From NCBI RefSeq assembly GCF_005869225.1, contig NZ_SWFP01000004.1, positions 62,001 through 126,000 of the forward strand: DNA of 64,000 nucleotides, read 5' to 3'. The stretch is from Dyadobacter bucti (GTDB lineage: Bacteria > Bacteroidota > Bacteroidia > Cytophagales > Spirosomataceae). The translations under genes and the position numbers were made by a program. Positions 8,033 to 17,676 of the stretch are shown one piece after another; the stretch's first letter is position 1; each line of letters starts with the position of its first letter. The notes under the pieces were generated by a model, which ran no database searches, had not been told where the DNA came from, and worked only from the letters and a program-made list of their open reading frames with translations.

Positions 8033-8608
8033 ATGAATCGGAAAATCCTGATCGTCACCGGAGATGGTGGCGAAAGTTATGAAACCCTCTATGCCGTTCA
8101 CCGTTTTCAGGAAGAGGGCGATATCGCTGTCATTGCCGCACCCAGCAAGCGTCGGCTCAACCTGGTCATGCACGATTTTGAAATCGGTTGGGATACGTAT
8201 GTAGAACGACCTGGCTATTGTCTTGCTTCGGACCTGACCATTGAGGAAGCAAGAGCTGACGATTTTGACGCAATCCTGCTGCTGGGCGGCCGTGCCCCCG
8301 AGTACTTGCGCAACTATGCTCCGCTGCTGGAACTAGTCCGCGATTTTGACCGGCAGGGAAAATGGGTCTTCGCCATCTGTCATGGGATCCAGATTTTGGT
8401 GACGGCCGGACTAGCCAGGGATCGCAGGTTAACAGCTTATGAACATGTGCGTACAGAAATTGAGATGGGCGGCGGTACGTATTGTACCCAACAGTCTGTC
8501 CGCGACGGAAATATAGTTACCGGACAGACCTGGCAATCTCACCCTGAGTTTTATCGGGAAGTCTTTGCCTGTTTTAAAAACGCAGAACTCGTTGATCGGA
8601 CGGTTTGA
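8033..8608 (+). CDS. DJ-1/PfpI family protein
   Basis: A 191-residue protein of the DJ-1/PfpI superfamily. It has the N-terminal KILIVTGDGGESYE strand-turn, the central DAILLLGGRAPEYLR, and the nucleophile elbow with Cys in WVFAICHGIQILVTAG followed by YEHVRTEIEMGG and GNIVTGQTWQSHPEF. The glutamate near the N-terminus (GGESYE) and the elbow cysteine match the reactive site. Members act as protein or glyoxal deglycases, chaperones or amidases; which of these applies cannot be told. It stands alone with its own promoter, 8.0 kb, just upstream of the lacI gene. Confidence 0.88.
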   Translation: MNRKILIVTGDGGESYETLYAVHRFQEEGDIAVIAAPSKRRLNLVMHDFEIGWDTYVERPGYCLASDLTIEEARADDFDAILLLGGRAPEYLRNYAPLLELVRDFDRQGKWVFAICHGIQILVTAGLARDRRLTAYEHVRTEIEMGGGTYCTQQSVRDGNIVTGQTWQSHPEFYREVFACFKNAELVDRTV

Positions 8609-8646
8609 TGTTTTGTGAAAAATATTTGGGAAAAATTTTGTCAACC

Positions 8647-8678
8647 TTTGCTTTAATCGTTTAAAGTAATTATTCTTG
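8647..8678 (+). promoter_or_regulatory. lacI promoter with LacI operator in the spacer
   Basis: TTTG (8647-8650) and TATTCTTG (8671-8678, one mismatch to TAnnTTTG) form a promoter with a 20-base spacer. The spacer is filled by CTTTAATCGTTTAAAG (8651-8666), a 16-base palindrome with one mismatch and a central CG, the usual form of LacI/GalR-family operators. A close relative of the site lies in front of susC. A repressor bound here would block its own promoter. If this promoter is right, the TTG at 8676 cannot be the start codon. Confidence 0.62.
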
Positions 8679-8714
8679 TCCTATAATTCTATTTTACCTA
8701 TAAATATTGATAAG

Positions 8715-9731
8715 TTGGCGAAGGTTGGCTTAAAGGATATCGCTGAACAAGCCGGCGTTTCGATTGCGCTGGTGTCTTACGTGCTGAATGGCCAGGCTGT
8801 CCAAAAGCAGGTGAACCATGACACAGCCATTAAGATCAAGCAGGTGGCCAAAGAGCTTAACTACCAACCTAACCAGATAGCAAAAAGTCTTAAAACAAAT
8901 AAGACGCGCACAATAGGGTTAGTTGTAGCGGATATCAATTACCGGTTTAGTACGGGGATAACCAGGGCAATAGAAATAGAGGCAAAGAAAAACCACTTAA
9001 CGGTGATTTATGGTAGTTCCAATGAAAACCGGGAAAACCTCGCCGAGTTGATTACGACATTTATTAACCATCGGGTAGAAGGTCTGATTGTGGTGCCCGT
9101 TGATAATTCGCAGGAAGAAATCAGGATGATCCAGAGGGCAGACATTCCGTTTATTCTTGTAGATAGAAATTTTCCCGAACTGGAAACCAATTATATTACC
9201 CTGGATAATTACAAATCGGCCTACAATGCAACAAAACATCTGATATCACTTGGGCACAGAAAAATTTCATTTATCAACTACAGTACTACTTCATTTCATT
9301 TCAAGGAGCGGAACAGAGGATATATGGATGCGCTGAAAGACCATCAAATTAAATTTAATAAGAATTGGCTTCAAGAGGTAAGCAACAGCAACAGGGACGA
9401 GGAGGTGCCTGTTGCGATGAATGCAATTCTAAGCCTGGATGAACCTTGTGACGCGGTTTTTTTTGCAACCGATACGCTAACGCTTAACGGTTTGAAATAC
9501 CTGATCAAGCATAACATTAAAGTGCCTGATCAAATCTCGGTGCTTAGTTTCGACGAATCCGAGGCATTTGAGCTATTTTATTCATCTATCACGCATTCCC
9601 GGCAACCGTTGGACGAAATGGGTAAGCTCGCTGTAAAGAATTTGTTAAATCTGATCAATCATAAAAAAATTGAAATGCATGTGCATTTGGAAGCGAGTCT
9701 TGTTCTGGGAGATTCGTGCTATAAAAAATAA
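8715..9731 (+). CDS. LacI-family transcriptional regulator of the fructan locus
   Basis: A 338-residue regulator. Residues 4-50 form the LacI helix-turn-helix (VGLKDIAEQAGVSIALVSYVLNG, here noted by LKDIAEQAGVS and YQPNQIAKSLKT as hinge start), followed by a periplasmic-binding-protein-like effector domain with TIGLVVADI, GLIVVPVD, FILVDRNF and ISVLSFDES. No ATG is present near the 5' end. I chose the TTG at 8715, which gives the usual short lead before LKDIA; an in-frame TTG at 8676 would add 13 residues but lies inside the proposed -7 element. The gene is upstream of and parallel to susC, and matching palindromes lie at both promoters, so it probably represses the locus until an oligofructose or fructose signal binds. 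Confidence 0.9.
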   Translation: MAKVGLKDIAEQAGVSIALVSYVLNGQAVQKQVNHDTAIKIKQVAKELNYQPNQIAKSLKTNKTRTIGLVVADINYRFSTGITRAIEIEAKKNHLTVIYGSSNENRENLAELITTFINHRVEGLIVVPVDNSQEEIRMIQRADIPFILVDRNFPELETNYITLDNYKSAYNATKHLISLGHRKISFINYSTTSFHFKERNRGYMDALKDHQIKFNKNWLQEVSNSNRDEEVPVAMNAILSLDEPCDAVFFATDTLTLNGLKYLIKHNIKVPDQISVLSFDESEAFELFYSSITHSRQPLDEMGKLAVKNLLNLINHKKIEMHVHLEASLVLGDSCYKK

Positions 9732-9742
9732 TTTTTTTACCA

Positions 9743-9773
9743 TTTACTTTAAACGTTTAAATTTTTAAACTTA
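9743..9773 (+). promoter_or_regulatory. susC promoter region with LacI operator
   Basis: TTTAAACGTTTAAA at 9748-9761 is a perfect 14-base palindrome centred on CG and closely resembles the site in the lacI promoter. Around it, TTTA (9743-9746) and TAAACTTA (9766-9773) can be read as weak -33 and -7 elements with a 19-base spacer, the same arrangement as at lacI. It lies about 160 bases before the susC start codon, leaving a long leader with no feature I recognise. Confidence 0.55.
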
Positions 9774-9918
9774 TTGTATATCAGCTAATTGTAAAAGACA
9801 AATGAAGAATTTAAAGCCTCTGGTTTTGGGATTATTCCTAAATGAATTTTTACGGGCACCTCCCTGACCATCTCCCGGAATAGCCCAGTCCTTAACCATT
9901 TCTTACCAAACGGATCAT

Positions 9919-12900
9919 ATGAAAATAACTTTAACAATCCATCTTCTCCTTTTATCTCTGGCAGTATTTGCTCAGAATAGGATAGTGACTGGCACCATAA
10001 CCAGTATGGAACTACAAAGCCCGCTTGCGGGAGTGACTGTGATATCAGAGCAGGGATCGGCCATATCAGATCAAGATGGCCGGTTTTCAATCAGCGCGGC
10101 GGTGGGCGGAAGAATAACATTTTCTTTTGTGGGTATGAAAACGACCACCCTGGTGGTAAACAGTTCACCGGACCCTGTTACTGTTTCCATGGAGTATGAG
10201 ACGCTTGGGCTGAACGAGGTCGTAGTTACTGGTTACCAGTCACAAAAAAAGGCAGACCTCACTGGAGCTGTCAGCGTCGTTAAAACCACCGATATCAAGG
10301 ATGTCCCTTTGGGGAATCCCATGAAAGCATTGCAGGGGAGAATTCCAGGAGTTTACGTCACCACCAATGGTTCGCCGGGAGGTGGTGCAACAGTCAGAAT
10401 ACGCGGGATTGGTACGATCGGTAACAACAATCCCTTATATGTAATTGATGGAATGCCGACAGAACGCGGCTTGAACGAAATCAATCAGGCGGATATCGAA
10501 ACCATGCAAGTGCTGAAAGATGCTTCATCGGCATCGATCTATGGATCGAGGGCGGCCAATGGGGTGATTATTATTACGACTAAAAAGGGGAAAAACGGCG
10601 TAACAAAAATCGATCTGAATACATCTTTTTCTCTCCAGCAGTATGTGTCCAAGATAAAAGTACTGAACACGGAGGAAAGGGGCCGGGCATACTGGCAGGC
10701 GGCAGTCAATGACGGGCCGGGAAATGATCCGAACAGCAACCAGACTTATCAGTATGATTGGAATGGCGATTATGCCAATCCCATCCTGAACCAGGTCATT
10801 CTTCCGGAGTTTGTGGATGCAGCCAAAACAATGCGGCCGGCCGACACGCGGTGGTTTGATGAAATATCTCAATTGTCGATGATCAAGAGTACAGACCTGA
10901 CCTTGTCAACGGGAACCGAAAAAGGACAATCCCTTTTCTCGTTAAGCCATTATGATAATTCAGGAATCATACGCGGCTCCTCATTGAAACGTATAACGGC
11001 AAGGGTTAACTCGGAATACCGGCTTTTTAACAGCCGGTTGACAGTTGGCGAAAACCTTTCGGCAACATACAGCGTGGGTACGGCAGTGCCTGCGGAGAGT
11101 AGCGTGGACTTGTCTTTACTGGCACAACCGATCATCCCGGTGCACACGATTGACGGTGGTTGGGGAGGCCCGGGACCAGGGATGACCGACAGGCAAAACC
11201 CGGTAAGGTTGATCGAAGATAACCGCCAGAACAAATCCAATTTTTACAGGTTATTTGGAAACGCTTATGCGAATTTGAAAATTACTCCGGCTTTAACGGC
11301 AAGAACATCGATAGGAATTGATTACAATGGCACCTATTCACGTAACCTAAAGAAATCGTATGTGTCCGGATTTCTGGTTGATCCTGCAAACCGGGTGACC
11401 ACTTCCCAGGATTACAGCGGCAACTGGGTATGGCAAAATACGCTGAATTACGATCAGACTTTTGGTAAACACGCATTCGATGCGATGGTTGGAAGTGAAC
11501 AGATCAAATTCATTTCACAGACCTTCTTTGGGTCCAGAATGGGTTATTCGCTCGAAAATATTGATTATTCGTATCTCGACGCCGGCTCCACTACCAAGGA
11601 CAACGGAGGGTCAGGAAGCGGTAATTCTCTATTATCATTTTTCGGAAAATTGAACTATACCTACAATGACAGGTATCTGGCGTCTGCAACGGTCAGAAGG
11701 GACGGGTCTTCCCGATTTGGATCTGAGAACCGGTATGGTGTATTTCCTGCGTTTTCGGTAGGCTGGCGTTTAAGCGAAGAGGATTTTATCAAGCAGAACA
11801 TCCCGGCCATTTCAGACTTGAAGTTCCGGTATGGTTGGGGTAAAAATGGAAATCAGGCACTGCCCAACAATGCTATATATAATCTCTATTCGGCTATTTA
11901 TGGTACCGACAATACATTCGACAGAGATCGAGGAAGTGCTTACGATATCACCGGATCAAACACAGGTCAGCTGCCATCCGGTTTCACAAAGACACAGCGG
12001 GGGAATAGCGCATTAAAATGGGAGTCAACCGTACAATCTAATTTCGGGCTTGATTTTGGATTATTTGACCAAAAAATTTCGGGTTCGCTGGACTATTTTA
12101 TCAAGAACACAAGCGACATTTTGCTGACACCTCCAAACCTTGCCGTGATCGGGGAAGGAGGGGACCCGACGGTCAACGGTGCTTCCATGCGAAACAAGGG
12201 TTTTGAGGCCATTGTAAATTATGATGGAAAAGTGGGAGAAGAATTTACATTCACCATATCGGCCAATGTAGCTACCTACCGTAACAAAATTACCGAGCTT
12301 CCGGCAAATTCATTGACCGCTTTTCCAGGTAATGGCAATGATAAGGTGATTATCAACAGATCTATCAATAGTTATTATGGATATGTTGCAGACGGACTTT
12401 TTCAAAACCAGGAGGAGGTGGACGCCCATGCAACCCAGAATGGAAAGGGCGTCGGGCGGATCCGGTATAAAGATGTGAATGGTGATGGAAAGATAACCGG
12501 TGACGACAGGGACTATATTGGTATCAGCGATCCCGATTTCACCTATGGTATTAATGTGAATGGTAGTTACAGGAAACTTGATATCAGCTTCTTTTTTCAG
12601 GGTGTGCAGGGTGTAAGTGTCAATAACCAGAGTAAGATTTACACGGATTTTTCTTCTCTCTGGCCGGGTACCAACTGGGGGGCAAGAACTAAGGATGCCT
12701 GGACACCCCAGAATACGAAGTCGACCATTCCTGCCCTGACACTTGTAAACAGAAATCAGGAGGAACAGTTTTCCACTTATTATCTGGAACCCGGCTCTTA
12801 TCTGCGGCTGCGAAACGCACAGATCGGTTATGATCTGAGCAGTCTTGCAAATAAGATCAGGATCAAGCGGGCCAGGATATATGTGCAGGGAAGCAATATT

Positions 12901-13005
12901 TTCACGATCAAAAGCGGAAAATATACCGGGCCGGATCCGGAGGCGCCGAATGCCACATTCCCGATCCCGACCATCTACACCCTGGGATTAAACATCACTC
13001 TTTAA
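9919..13005 (+). CDS. SusC/RagA-family TonB-linked outer-membrane protein (fructan locus)
   Basis: A 1028-residue outer-membrane transporter. A signal peptide (residues 1-18, ending VFAQ) is followed by a carboxypeptidase-regulatory-like domain (about 20-95), the TonB box region LNEVVVTGYQ, a plug domain (about 115-225, with RIPGVYVTTNGSPGGG, VRIRGIGTIG and YGSRAANGVIIITTKKG) and a 22-strand barrel to the end (LGLNITL). SusC proteins import oligosaccharides held by their SusD lid using TonB energy. It is 21 bases ahead of susD and begins the fructan operon; GH32 enzymes downstream point to fructan, levan or inulin oligomers as cargo. The operator at 9748 is the likely control point. Confidence 0.95.
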   Translation: MKITLTIHLLLLSLAVFAQNRIVTGTITSMELQSPLAGVTVISEQGSAISDQDGRFSISAAVGGRITFSFVGMKTTTLVVNSSPDPVTVSMEYETLGLNEVVVTGYQSQKKADLTGAVSVVKTTDIKDVPLGNPMKALQGRIPGVYVTTNGSPGGGATVRIRGIGTIGNNNPLYVIDGMPTERGLNEINQADIETMQVLKDASSASIYGSRAANGVIIITTKKGKNGVTKIDLNTSFSLQQYVSKIKVLNTEERGRAYWQAAVNDGPGNDPNSNQTYQYDWNGDYANPILNQVILPEFVDAAKTMRPADTRWFDEISQLSMIKSTDLTLSTGTEKGQSLFSLSHYDNSGIIRGSSLKRITARVNSEYRLFNSRLTVGENLSATYSVGTAVPAESSVDLSLLAQPIIPVHTIDGGWGGPGPGMTDRQNPVRLIEDNRQNKSNFYRLFGNAYANLKITPALTARTSIGIDYNGTYSRNLKKSYVSGFLVDPANRVTTSQDYSGNWVWQNTLNYDQTFGKHAFDAMVGSEQIKFISQTFFGSRMGYSLENIDYSYLDAGSTTKDNGGSGSGNSLLSFFGKLNYTYNDRYLASATVRRDGSSRFGSENRYGVFPAFSVGWRLSEEDFIKQNIPAISDLKFRYGWGKNGNQALPNNAIYNLYSAIYGTDNTFDRDRGSAYDITGSNTGQLPSGFTKTQRGNSALKWESTVQSNFGLDFGLFDQKISGSLDYFIKNTSDILLTPPNLAVIGEGGDPTVNGASMRNKGFEAIVNYDGKVGEEFTFTISANVATYRNKITELPANSLTAFPGNGNDKVIINRSINSYYGYVADGLFQNQEEVDAHATQNGKGVGRIRYKDVNGDGKITGDDRDYIGISDPDFTYGINVNGSYRKLDISFFFQGVQGVSVNNQSKIYTDFSSLWPGTNWGARTKDAWTPQNTKSTIPALTLVNRNQEEQFSTYYLEPGSYLRLRNAQIGYDLSSLANKIRIKRARIYVQGSNIFTIKSGKYTGPDPEAPNATFPIPTIYTLGLNITL

Positions 13006-13026
13006 GACTTTCTAACAAAGACAGCA

Positions 13027-14742
13027 ATGAAAAAACTCAGATATATAGTGCTGGCGATGACAGGTTTTTGCCTGTCCTGCTCAGACGCACTGGACCAAAA
13101 TCCGCAGGGTGTCATTTCCGGAGATGAATTGAATTCACCTGCTAATGTCGAAAAAATGGTAATTGCGGCGTATTCCGGACTTGGAAATGACGATATACAT
13201 ACCTCTTATTCCTTGTGGCCATGGGGAAGCATGCGTAGCGGCGACGCTTATAAAGGAGGCGATAGTCCCGGCGACAATACCAACTGGCATAACTACGAAA
13301 TATTTACTGGTAACAGGCCTGAAAGCGGAAATACAGATAAGATGTGGTATTTTCTGTATGTAAGCATATCCAGGGCCAATGACGCTTTGAGGAGAATAAA
13401 CGCATTGGAAGAATCTGCCTTTCCCAATAAAAAAACGAGGCAGGCGGAAGTTCGGTTTATACGGGCACATTTCTACTTTTTATTGAAAGTATTATATAAA
13501 TATGTACCTTATATCGACGAAACAATTCCTGAAACCAGTTATGCGGAAGTATCTAATAAAGATTTGAACAATGACGAGTTATGGAATAAAATCGCGGAGG
13601 ATTTCCGGTTTGGAATCGAAAATCTTCCTGTTTCCCAGCCAGAGATCGGGCGCGTCAACAAGCAGGCGGCCATGGCTTATCTTGCAAAAACGCTATTATA
13701 CAAGGCATATAAGCAAGATGAGAACAACAATGTGACAACCGTTGATCCGGCAGAATTGCAAGAGGTGATTTCTCTTTGCGATATGGTTACGGCGTCGGGG
13801 AAATACAGTTTGAATGCAGATTTTGCCAACAATTTTCTCACCCAGTTTGACAATGCGCCTGAATCTGTTTTTTCTGTTCAGTATTCAAAAGAGGACGGTA
13901 CGCCAAAAGGCAGGCTGAACATGGGTGTGGCTTTGAATTACCCGATGAATAAAGAATTCGGATGCTGTGGTTTTCATCTTCCCAGCCAGAACCTGGTCAA
14001 TGCTTTTAAAACTGACAATGCTGGTTTACCTATGTTTGCTACATTCAACAATACAGATGCGAAGGAAGGGGACGATTTCAAAGTAAACAGTTTTGACCCC
14101 CGCCTCGATCATACGGTGGCCATTCCCGGACATCCCTATAAATACAGCACAAATTTTATTTATGAAAAAACCTGGGCAAGGGCGCCGCAGGTGTACGGCT
14201 ATTTTTCGACGCTGAAAGAAACCGTCGCGCCCGACGATCCGTCTTTCCAGAAGGTTCCCCCGTTCATGTCGAGTTCCAAGAACTTCCAGGTGATCCGCTA
14301 TGCGGACGTGTTGTTGTGGAAGGCCGAAGCACTGATCAAACTGGATAAAATTAACGAGGCTTTGCCTATTATTAATTCGATCAGACAACGCGCTGCTGCA
14401 AGCACCGCCAGGCTCAAATATGCGAATGGTACTTTTGTTTCCAACTACAAGATGGATGTCTACAAACCGGGAGTAAACTGTACGTGGACCAAAGACTTTG
14501 CGTGGCAGGCGCTTGTTTGGGAACGCCGTCTTGAATTTGCAATGGAAGGTTCCCGTTTTTTCGATCTGGTACGGTGGGGTATTGCGGCTGAATATCTAAA
14601 TAAATACTTTACGGAAGAGTCCTCCAAACGGGTCTATCTGAAAGATGCCAGGTTTCAGAAGAACAGGGACGAATACCTTCCGATTCCGTTGGCGCAGTTA
14701 AATTACAGTCGCGGCTTATACAAGCAGAATGTCGGCTGGTAA
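13027..14742 (+). CDS. SusD/RagB-family outer-membrane lipoprotein (fructan locus)
   Basis: A 571-residue surface lipoprotein. The lipobox is FCLSC at residues 14-19 within a short signal peptide, followed by the SusD N-terminal domain (SDALDQNPQGVIS) and the TPR-rich core (RFIRAHFYFLLKVLYKYVPY; KQAAMAYLAKTLLYKAY). The C-terminal SusD domain carries the usual FQVIRYADVLLWKAEALIKL, ALVWERRLEFAMEG and RFFDLVRWG, and ends with DEYLPIPLAQLN. It caps the SusC barrel and binds the glycan. Spacing to susC (21 bases) and the sugar porter (39 bases) supports one operon. Confidence 0.95.
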   Translation: MKKLRYIVLAMTGFCLSCSDALDQNPQGVISGDELNSPANVEKMVIAAYSGLGNDDIHTSYSLWPWGSMRSGDAYKGGDSPGDNTNWHNYEIFTGNRPESGNTDKMWYFLYVSISRANDALRRINALEESAFPNKKTRQAEVRFIRAHFYFLLKVLYKYVPYIDETIPETSYAEVSNKDLNNDELWNKIAEDFRFGIENLPVSQPEIGRVNKQAAMAYLAKTLLYKAYKQDENNNVTTVDPAELQEVISLCDMVTASGKYSLNADFANNFLTQFDNAPESVFSVQYSKEDGTPKGRLNMGVALNYPMNKEFGCCGFHLPSQNLVNAFKTDNAGLPMFATFNNTDAKEGDDFKVNSFDPRLDHTVAIPGHPYKYSTNFIYEKTWARAPQVYGYFSTLKETVAPDDPSFQKVPPFMSSSKNFQVIRYADVLLWKAEALIKLDKINEALPIINSIRQRAAASTARLKYANGTFVSNYKMDVYKPGVNCTWTKDFAWQALVWERRLEFAMEGSRFFDLVRWGIAAEYLNKYFTEESSKRVYLKDARFQKNRDEYLPIPLAQLNYSRGLYKQNVGW

Positions 14743-14781
14743 CGCCGATCACTTCAATTGATTCACAATAACACCGGTTCA

Positions 14782-16164
14782 ATGAAAAAGGAAAGAATAA
14801 GACCAAATGTCTTGATGATCGCCCTGGTTGCTGCCACGGGGGGCCTGTTGTTCGGTTTTGATACGGGTGTTATATCCGGGGCACTGCCGTTTCTCAAACA
14901 ATACTGGCAGCTGAGCGATGCCAGTATTGAATGGGTCACAACTACTGTTCTGATCGGGGCAGTGGTTGGGGCAGTAGGCAGCGGAAAACTTTCTGATATC
15001 ATCGGACGGAAAAACATGATCATCGTCAATGCGGTCATTTTCTCGCTCGGTGCGGTCGGGTGTGCATTTGCTCCAACCGTCACGGTTTTGATCATTATGA
15101 GATTGCTGATTGGCGTTGCCATCGGCATTACATCCTATGTGGTGCCGATGTACATCGCCGAAATCTCTCCAACCAGGGTCCGGGGCGCCCTGGTTACGCT
15201 GAACCAACTCATGATTACCATCGGGATCCTGGTTTCATACATTACTGATTACGCATTATCGGATGATAGCAACAATGAAAGTTGGCGGTGGATGTTTCTG
15301 GTTGGACTCGTGCCGGCACTGATCCTGCTTGTCGGCATGTTTTTCCTCCCCGAAACGCCACGCTGGCTGATCAGCAGAAACCGGCTGGAAGATGGTATTA
15401 AGGTTCTGAAAAAAGTGGAAGATCCTGACTTGCTTGAAAAAACACTGGAAAATATCAAACAGGAGGTACATCAGGAATCAGAAAATCACACCAGCGTGAT
15501 GGAAGTGTTCAAGCCCTGGCTTAGAGCCCCGCTGATCATTACAGTGGGGATATTCTTTTTTCAGCAGCTGTCCGGTGTAAACACCATCATTTATTATTCT
15601 CCTATCATCTTTAAAATGGCAGGTATAGTCAGTAATACAGAATCCATTATACCAGCCATCATTATCGGAGTGGTCAATGTATTAGCCTGCCTGCTGTCTG
15701 TATTTCTTTTGGACAGGATCGGGCGGAGGAAGTTGTACATGATCGGGATTGGCGGTATGATCCCCTCATTAATCCTGCTGGGAGCTTGTTTTCATTTCAA
15801 AGAAGCCCTGGGAGCCAGTTTGCCGGCTTTTGCGGTGCTGAGTATTGTGGCATACATCATCTTTATCGCCATCAGTCTCGCTCCGCTGGGCTGGCTGCTG
15901 ATCTCTGAAGTATTTCCATTGAATGTGCGGGGAGTAGGCATGAGTATCGGCTCGCTGGCCCACTGGGGTTTTAATGCAGTCATTGCATTCACATTTTTAA
16001 AACTGGTAAACTCGCTCGGCATCGACATCACATTTTGGTGCTATGCATTCATTTGTGTTATCGGGGCGGCCTGGGGATATTATTACATTCCCGAGACAAA
16101 AGGCAAATCACTGGAAGACATCGAAGCGTTCTGGCGGAAAGGTGGCAAACCAGGGGACCTTTAA
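14782..16164 (+). CDS. Sugar porter (MFS, sugar:H+ symporter family)
   Basis: A 460-residue, twelve-helix inner-membrane protein of the MFS sugar porter family. Hallmarks: GFDTGVISGALPF in helix 1, GKLSDIIGRKNM between helices 2 and 3, PMYIAEISPTRVRGAL after helix 4, FLPETPRWL before the central loop, QQLSGVNTIIYYSP in helix 7, LDRIGRRKLYMIG and a final PETKGKSLEDIE. These are the standard signature sites. The ATG at 14782 is used because the upstream in-frame ATG at 14758 falls in spacer sequence. Placed between susD and GH32, it most likely brings fructose or a short fructo-oligosaccharide from periplasm to cytoplasm. Confidence 0.93.
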   Translation: MKKERIRPNVLMIALVAATGGLLFGFDTGVISGALPFLKQYWQLSDASIEWVTTTVLIGAVVGAVGSGKLSDIIGRKNMIIVNAVIFSLGAVGCAFAPTVTVLIIMRLLIGVAIGITSYVVPMYIAEISPTRVRGALVTLNQLMITIGILVSYITDYALSDDSNNESWRWMFLVGLVPALILLVGMFFLPETPRWLISRNRLEDGIKVLKKVEDPDLLEKTLENIKQEVHQESENHTSVMEVFKPWLRAPLIITVGIFFFQQLSGVNTIIYYSPIIFKMAGIVSNTESIIPAIIIGVVNVLACLLSVFLLDRIGRRKLYMIGIGGMIPSLILLGACFHFKEALGASLPAFAVLSIVAYIIFIAISLAPLGWLLISEVFPLNVRGVGMSIGSLAHWGFNAVIAFTFLKLVNSLGIDITFWCYAFICVIGAAWGYYYIPETKGKSLEDIEAFWRKGGKPGDL

Positions 16165-16185
16165 TCCAATTAAACAAAATCAAAC

Positions 16186-17658
16186 ATGAGAAAATACTTA
16201 TTACTGGGTATACTGACTAGCTGGTACCATACTTCTGATGCCCAGTTAGGGACAAAATACGACCCTTCCGTTCAAGCGACTACGAACATTCAGTATTCTA
16301 AACCAAAAGGAGATCTTTTTGTAGGCGATTGTATGCCATTTTTCCGTAATGGGACCTATTACAATTACTGGCTTTTAGATTCGGCGCACCATGCAAGTTT
16401 AAATGGTTTAGGCGGGCACCAGTGGGCTCTGAGCACGACAACGGATCTGAAAACATGGAAGCATTACCCGGTCGTTCTGGGCATTGACGAGGAGTGGGAA
16501 AAGTCGATCTGTACGGGATCCATCGTTTTTTACAAAGACAAGTTTTACGCCTTTTATGCAACACGGCTTGTCGATAAGGATGGAAAAACGAACGAGCAGC
16601 TAAGCTATGCCATCAGTTCGGACGGTATCCATTTCGAGAAACAAAAGCCAAACCCTTTTTACACCTCGGCTCCGGGTTACAGCAAGCGTGATTTCCGGGA
16701 CCCGAAAGTGTTTGTGGACGAAAAAACCGGAGAGTTTCATTTATTCGTTTCGAGCTGGCAGGAAAATCCTGTGATGCAGCACGCCGGCGGAGCGTTGGTA
16801 CATTTGACCTCCAAAGATTTAAAAACCTGGACCGTACTTGACCCTATATTAACCGGGCAGCCCACCATACCTGAGTGTCCCGACTATTTCTTCTGGAAAG
16901 GATGGTACTATTTGCTGTACAGCGACATCAGTGATACGTATTATGTCAAATCCAGAAATCCCTACGGCCCCTGGGAAGCGCCCCGTTATCAGGCTTTATT
17001 CGAATCATGGGCGAATGTTGTCAAGACGGCGTCATTCCACAATGACCGGCGTATTTCGTCAGCCTGGGTTCCTGGAAGACGAGGGAACAAGGATAGCGAA
17101 TGGCAGGTATTTGGGGGTAATCACATCTTCCGGGAGGTCACACAGGAAGCGGATGGTACGCTCAATACCCGGTTCCCGCAGGAAATGATACCTGCGACAG
17201 GCAAACCGCTTGACGTAAAAATCAATCCAGATCTGCTTGCGACCCAGTTGGGTAAATCAGGGGTGGGTATTGATGCACCCGGTGGCGTAGGTGCAGCGCA
17301 TATTGAAAACATACCTATGAAGTGCCGCATTACCATGGAAATAGAACCGTCGGGGCCATTTGAGGAATACGGATTTTACATCAGGTCAGACGCAAAAGCC
17401 GACAAAGGTTATAAGGTTAATTTCTCTGCCCATAATAAGATTGTATCTCTTGGAAATGCAGATATGAAAGCCGTCGACGGTTTGGACAAAACCATAAAAA
17501 TTGATTTGATTCTCAATGACGACATTGTCGATATGGACATTAACAATAAAAGATGTATTGTCAACCGCATGACAGAACAAAAGGGAGATTATTTCTGGCT
17601 GTACGCCAAACATGGAAACATCAAATTTAAATCGATCAAAATCAGTCCTCTTTTGTAG
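16186..17658 (+). CDS. GH32 family glycoside hydrolase (fructosidase/levanase type)
   Basis: A 490-residue exported enzyme with a signal peptide (residues 1-19, ending SDAQ). The five-bladed propeller of GH32 begins with LFVGDCMPFFRNGTYYNYW, where the Asp stands in the nucleophile position of the usual WMNDPNG motif. The stabiliser motif is intact as FRDPKVF and the acid/base motif as PECPDYFFW. From about 340 there is a beta-sandwich module (RITMEIEPSGPFEEYGFYI) as in GH32 C-terminal domains. It should release fructose from the non-reducing end or cut fructans in the periplasm. It lies 21 bases after the sugar porter and 18 before the ROK kinase. The variant nucleophile context places it in a less-studied GH32 branch. 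Confidence 0.88.
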   Translation: MRKYLLLGILTSWYHTSDAQLGTKYDPSVQATTNIQYSKPKGDLFVGDCMPFFRNGTYYNYWLLDSAHHASLNGLGGHQWALSTTTDLKTWKHYPVVLGIDEEWEKSICTGSIVFYKDKFYAFYATRLVDKDGKTNEQLSYAISSDGIHFEKQKPNPFYTSAPGYSKRDFRDPKVFVDEKTGEFHLFVSSWQENPVMQHAGGALVHLTSKDLKTWTVLDPILTGQPTIPECPDYFFWKGWYYLLYSDISDTYYVKSRNPYGPWEAPRYQALFESWANVVKTASFHNDRRISSAWVPGRRGNKDSEWQVFGGNHIFREVTQEADGTLNTRFPQEMIPATGKPLDVKINPDLLATQLGKSGVGIDAPGGVGAAHIENIPMKCRITMEIEPSGPFEEYGFYIRSDAKADKGYKVNFSAHNKIVSLGNADMKAVDGLDKTIKIDLILNDDIVDMDINNKRCIVNRMTEQKGDYFWLYAKHGNIKFKSIKISPLL

Positions 17659-17676
17659 GAAATAAATGGAACAGTC

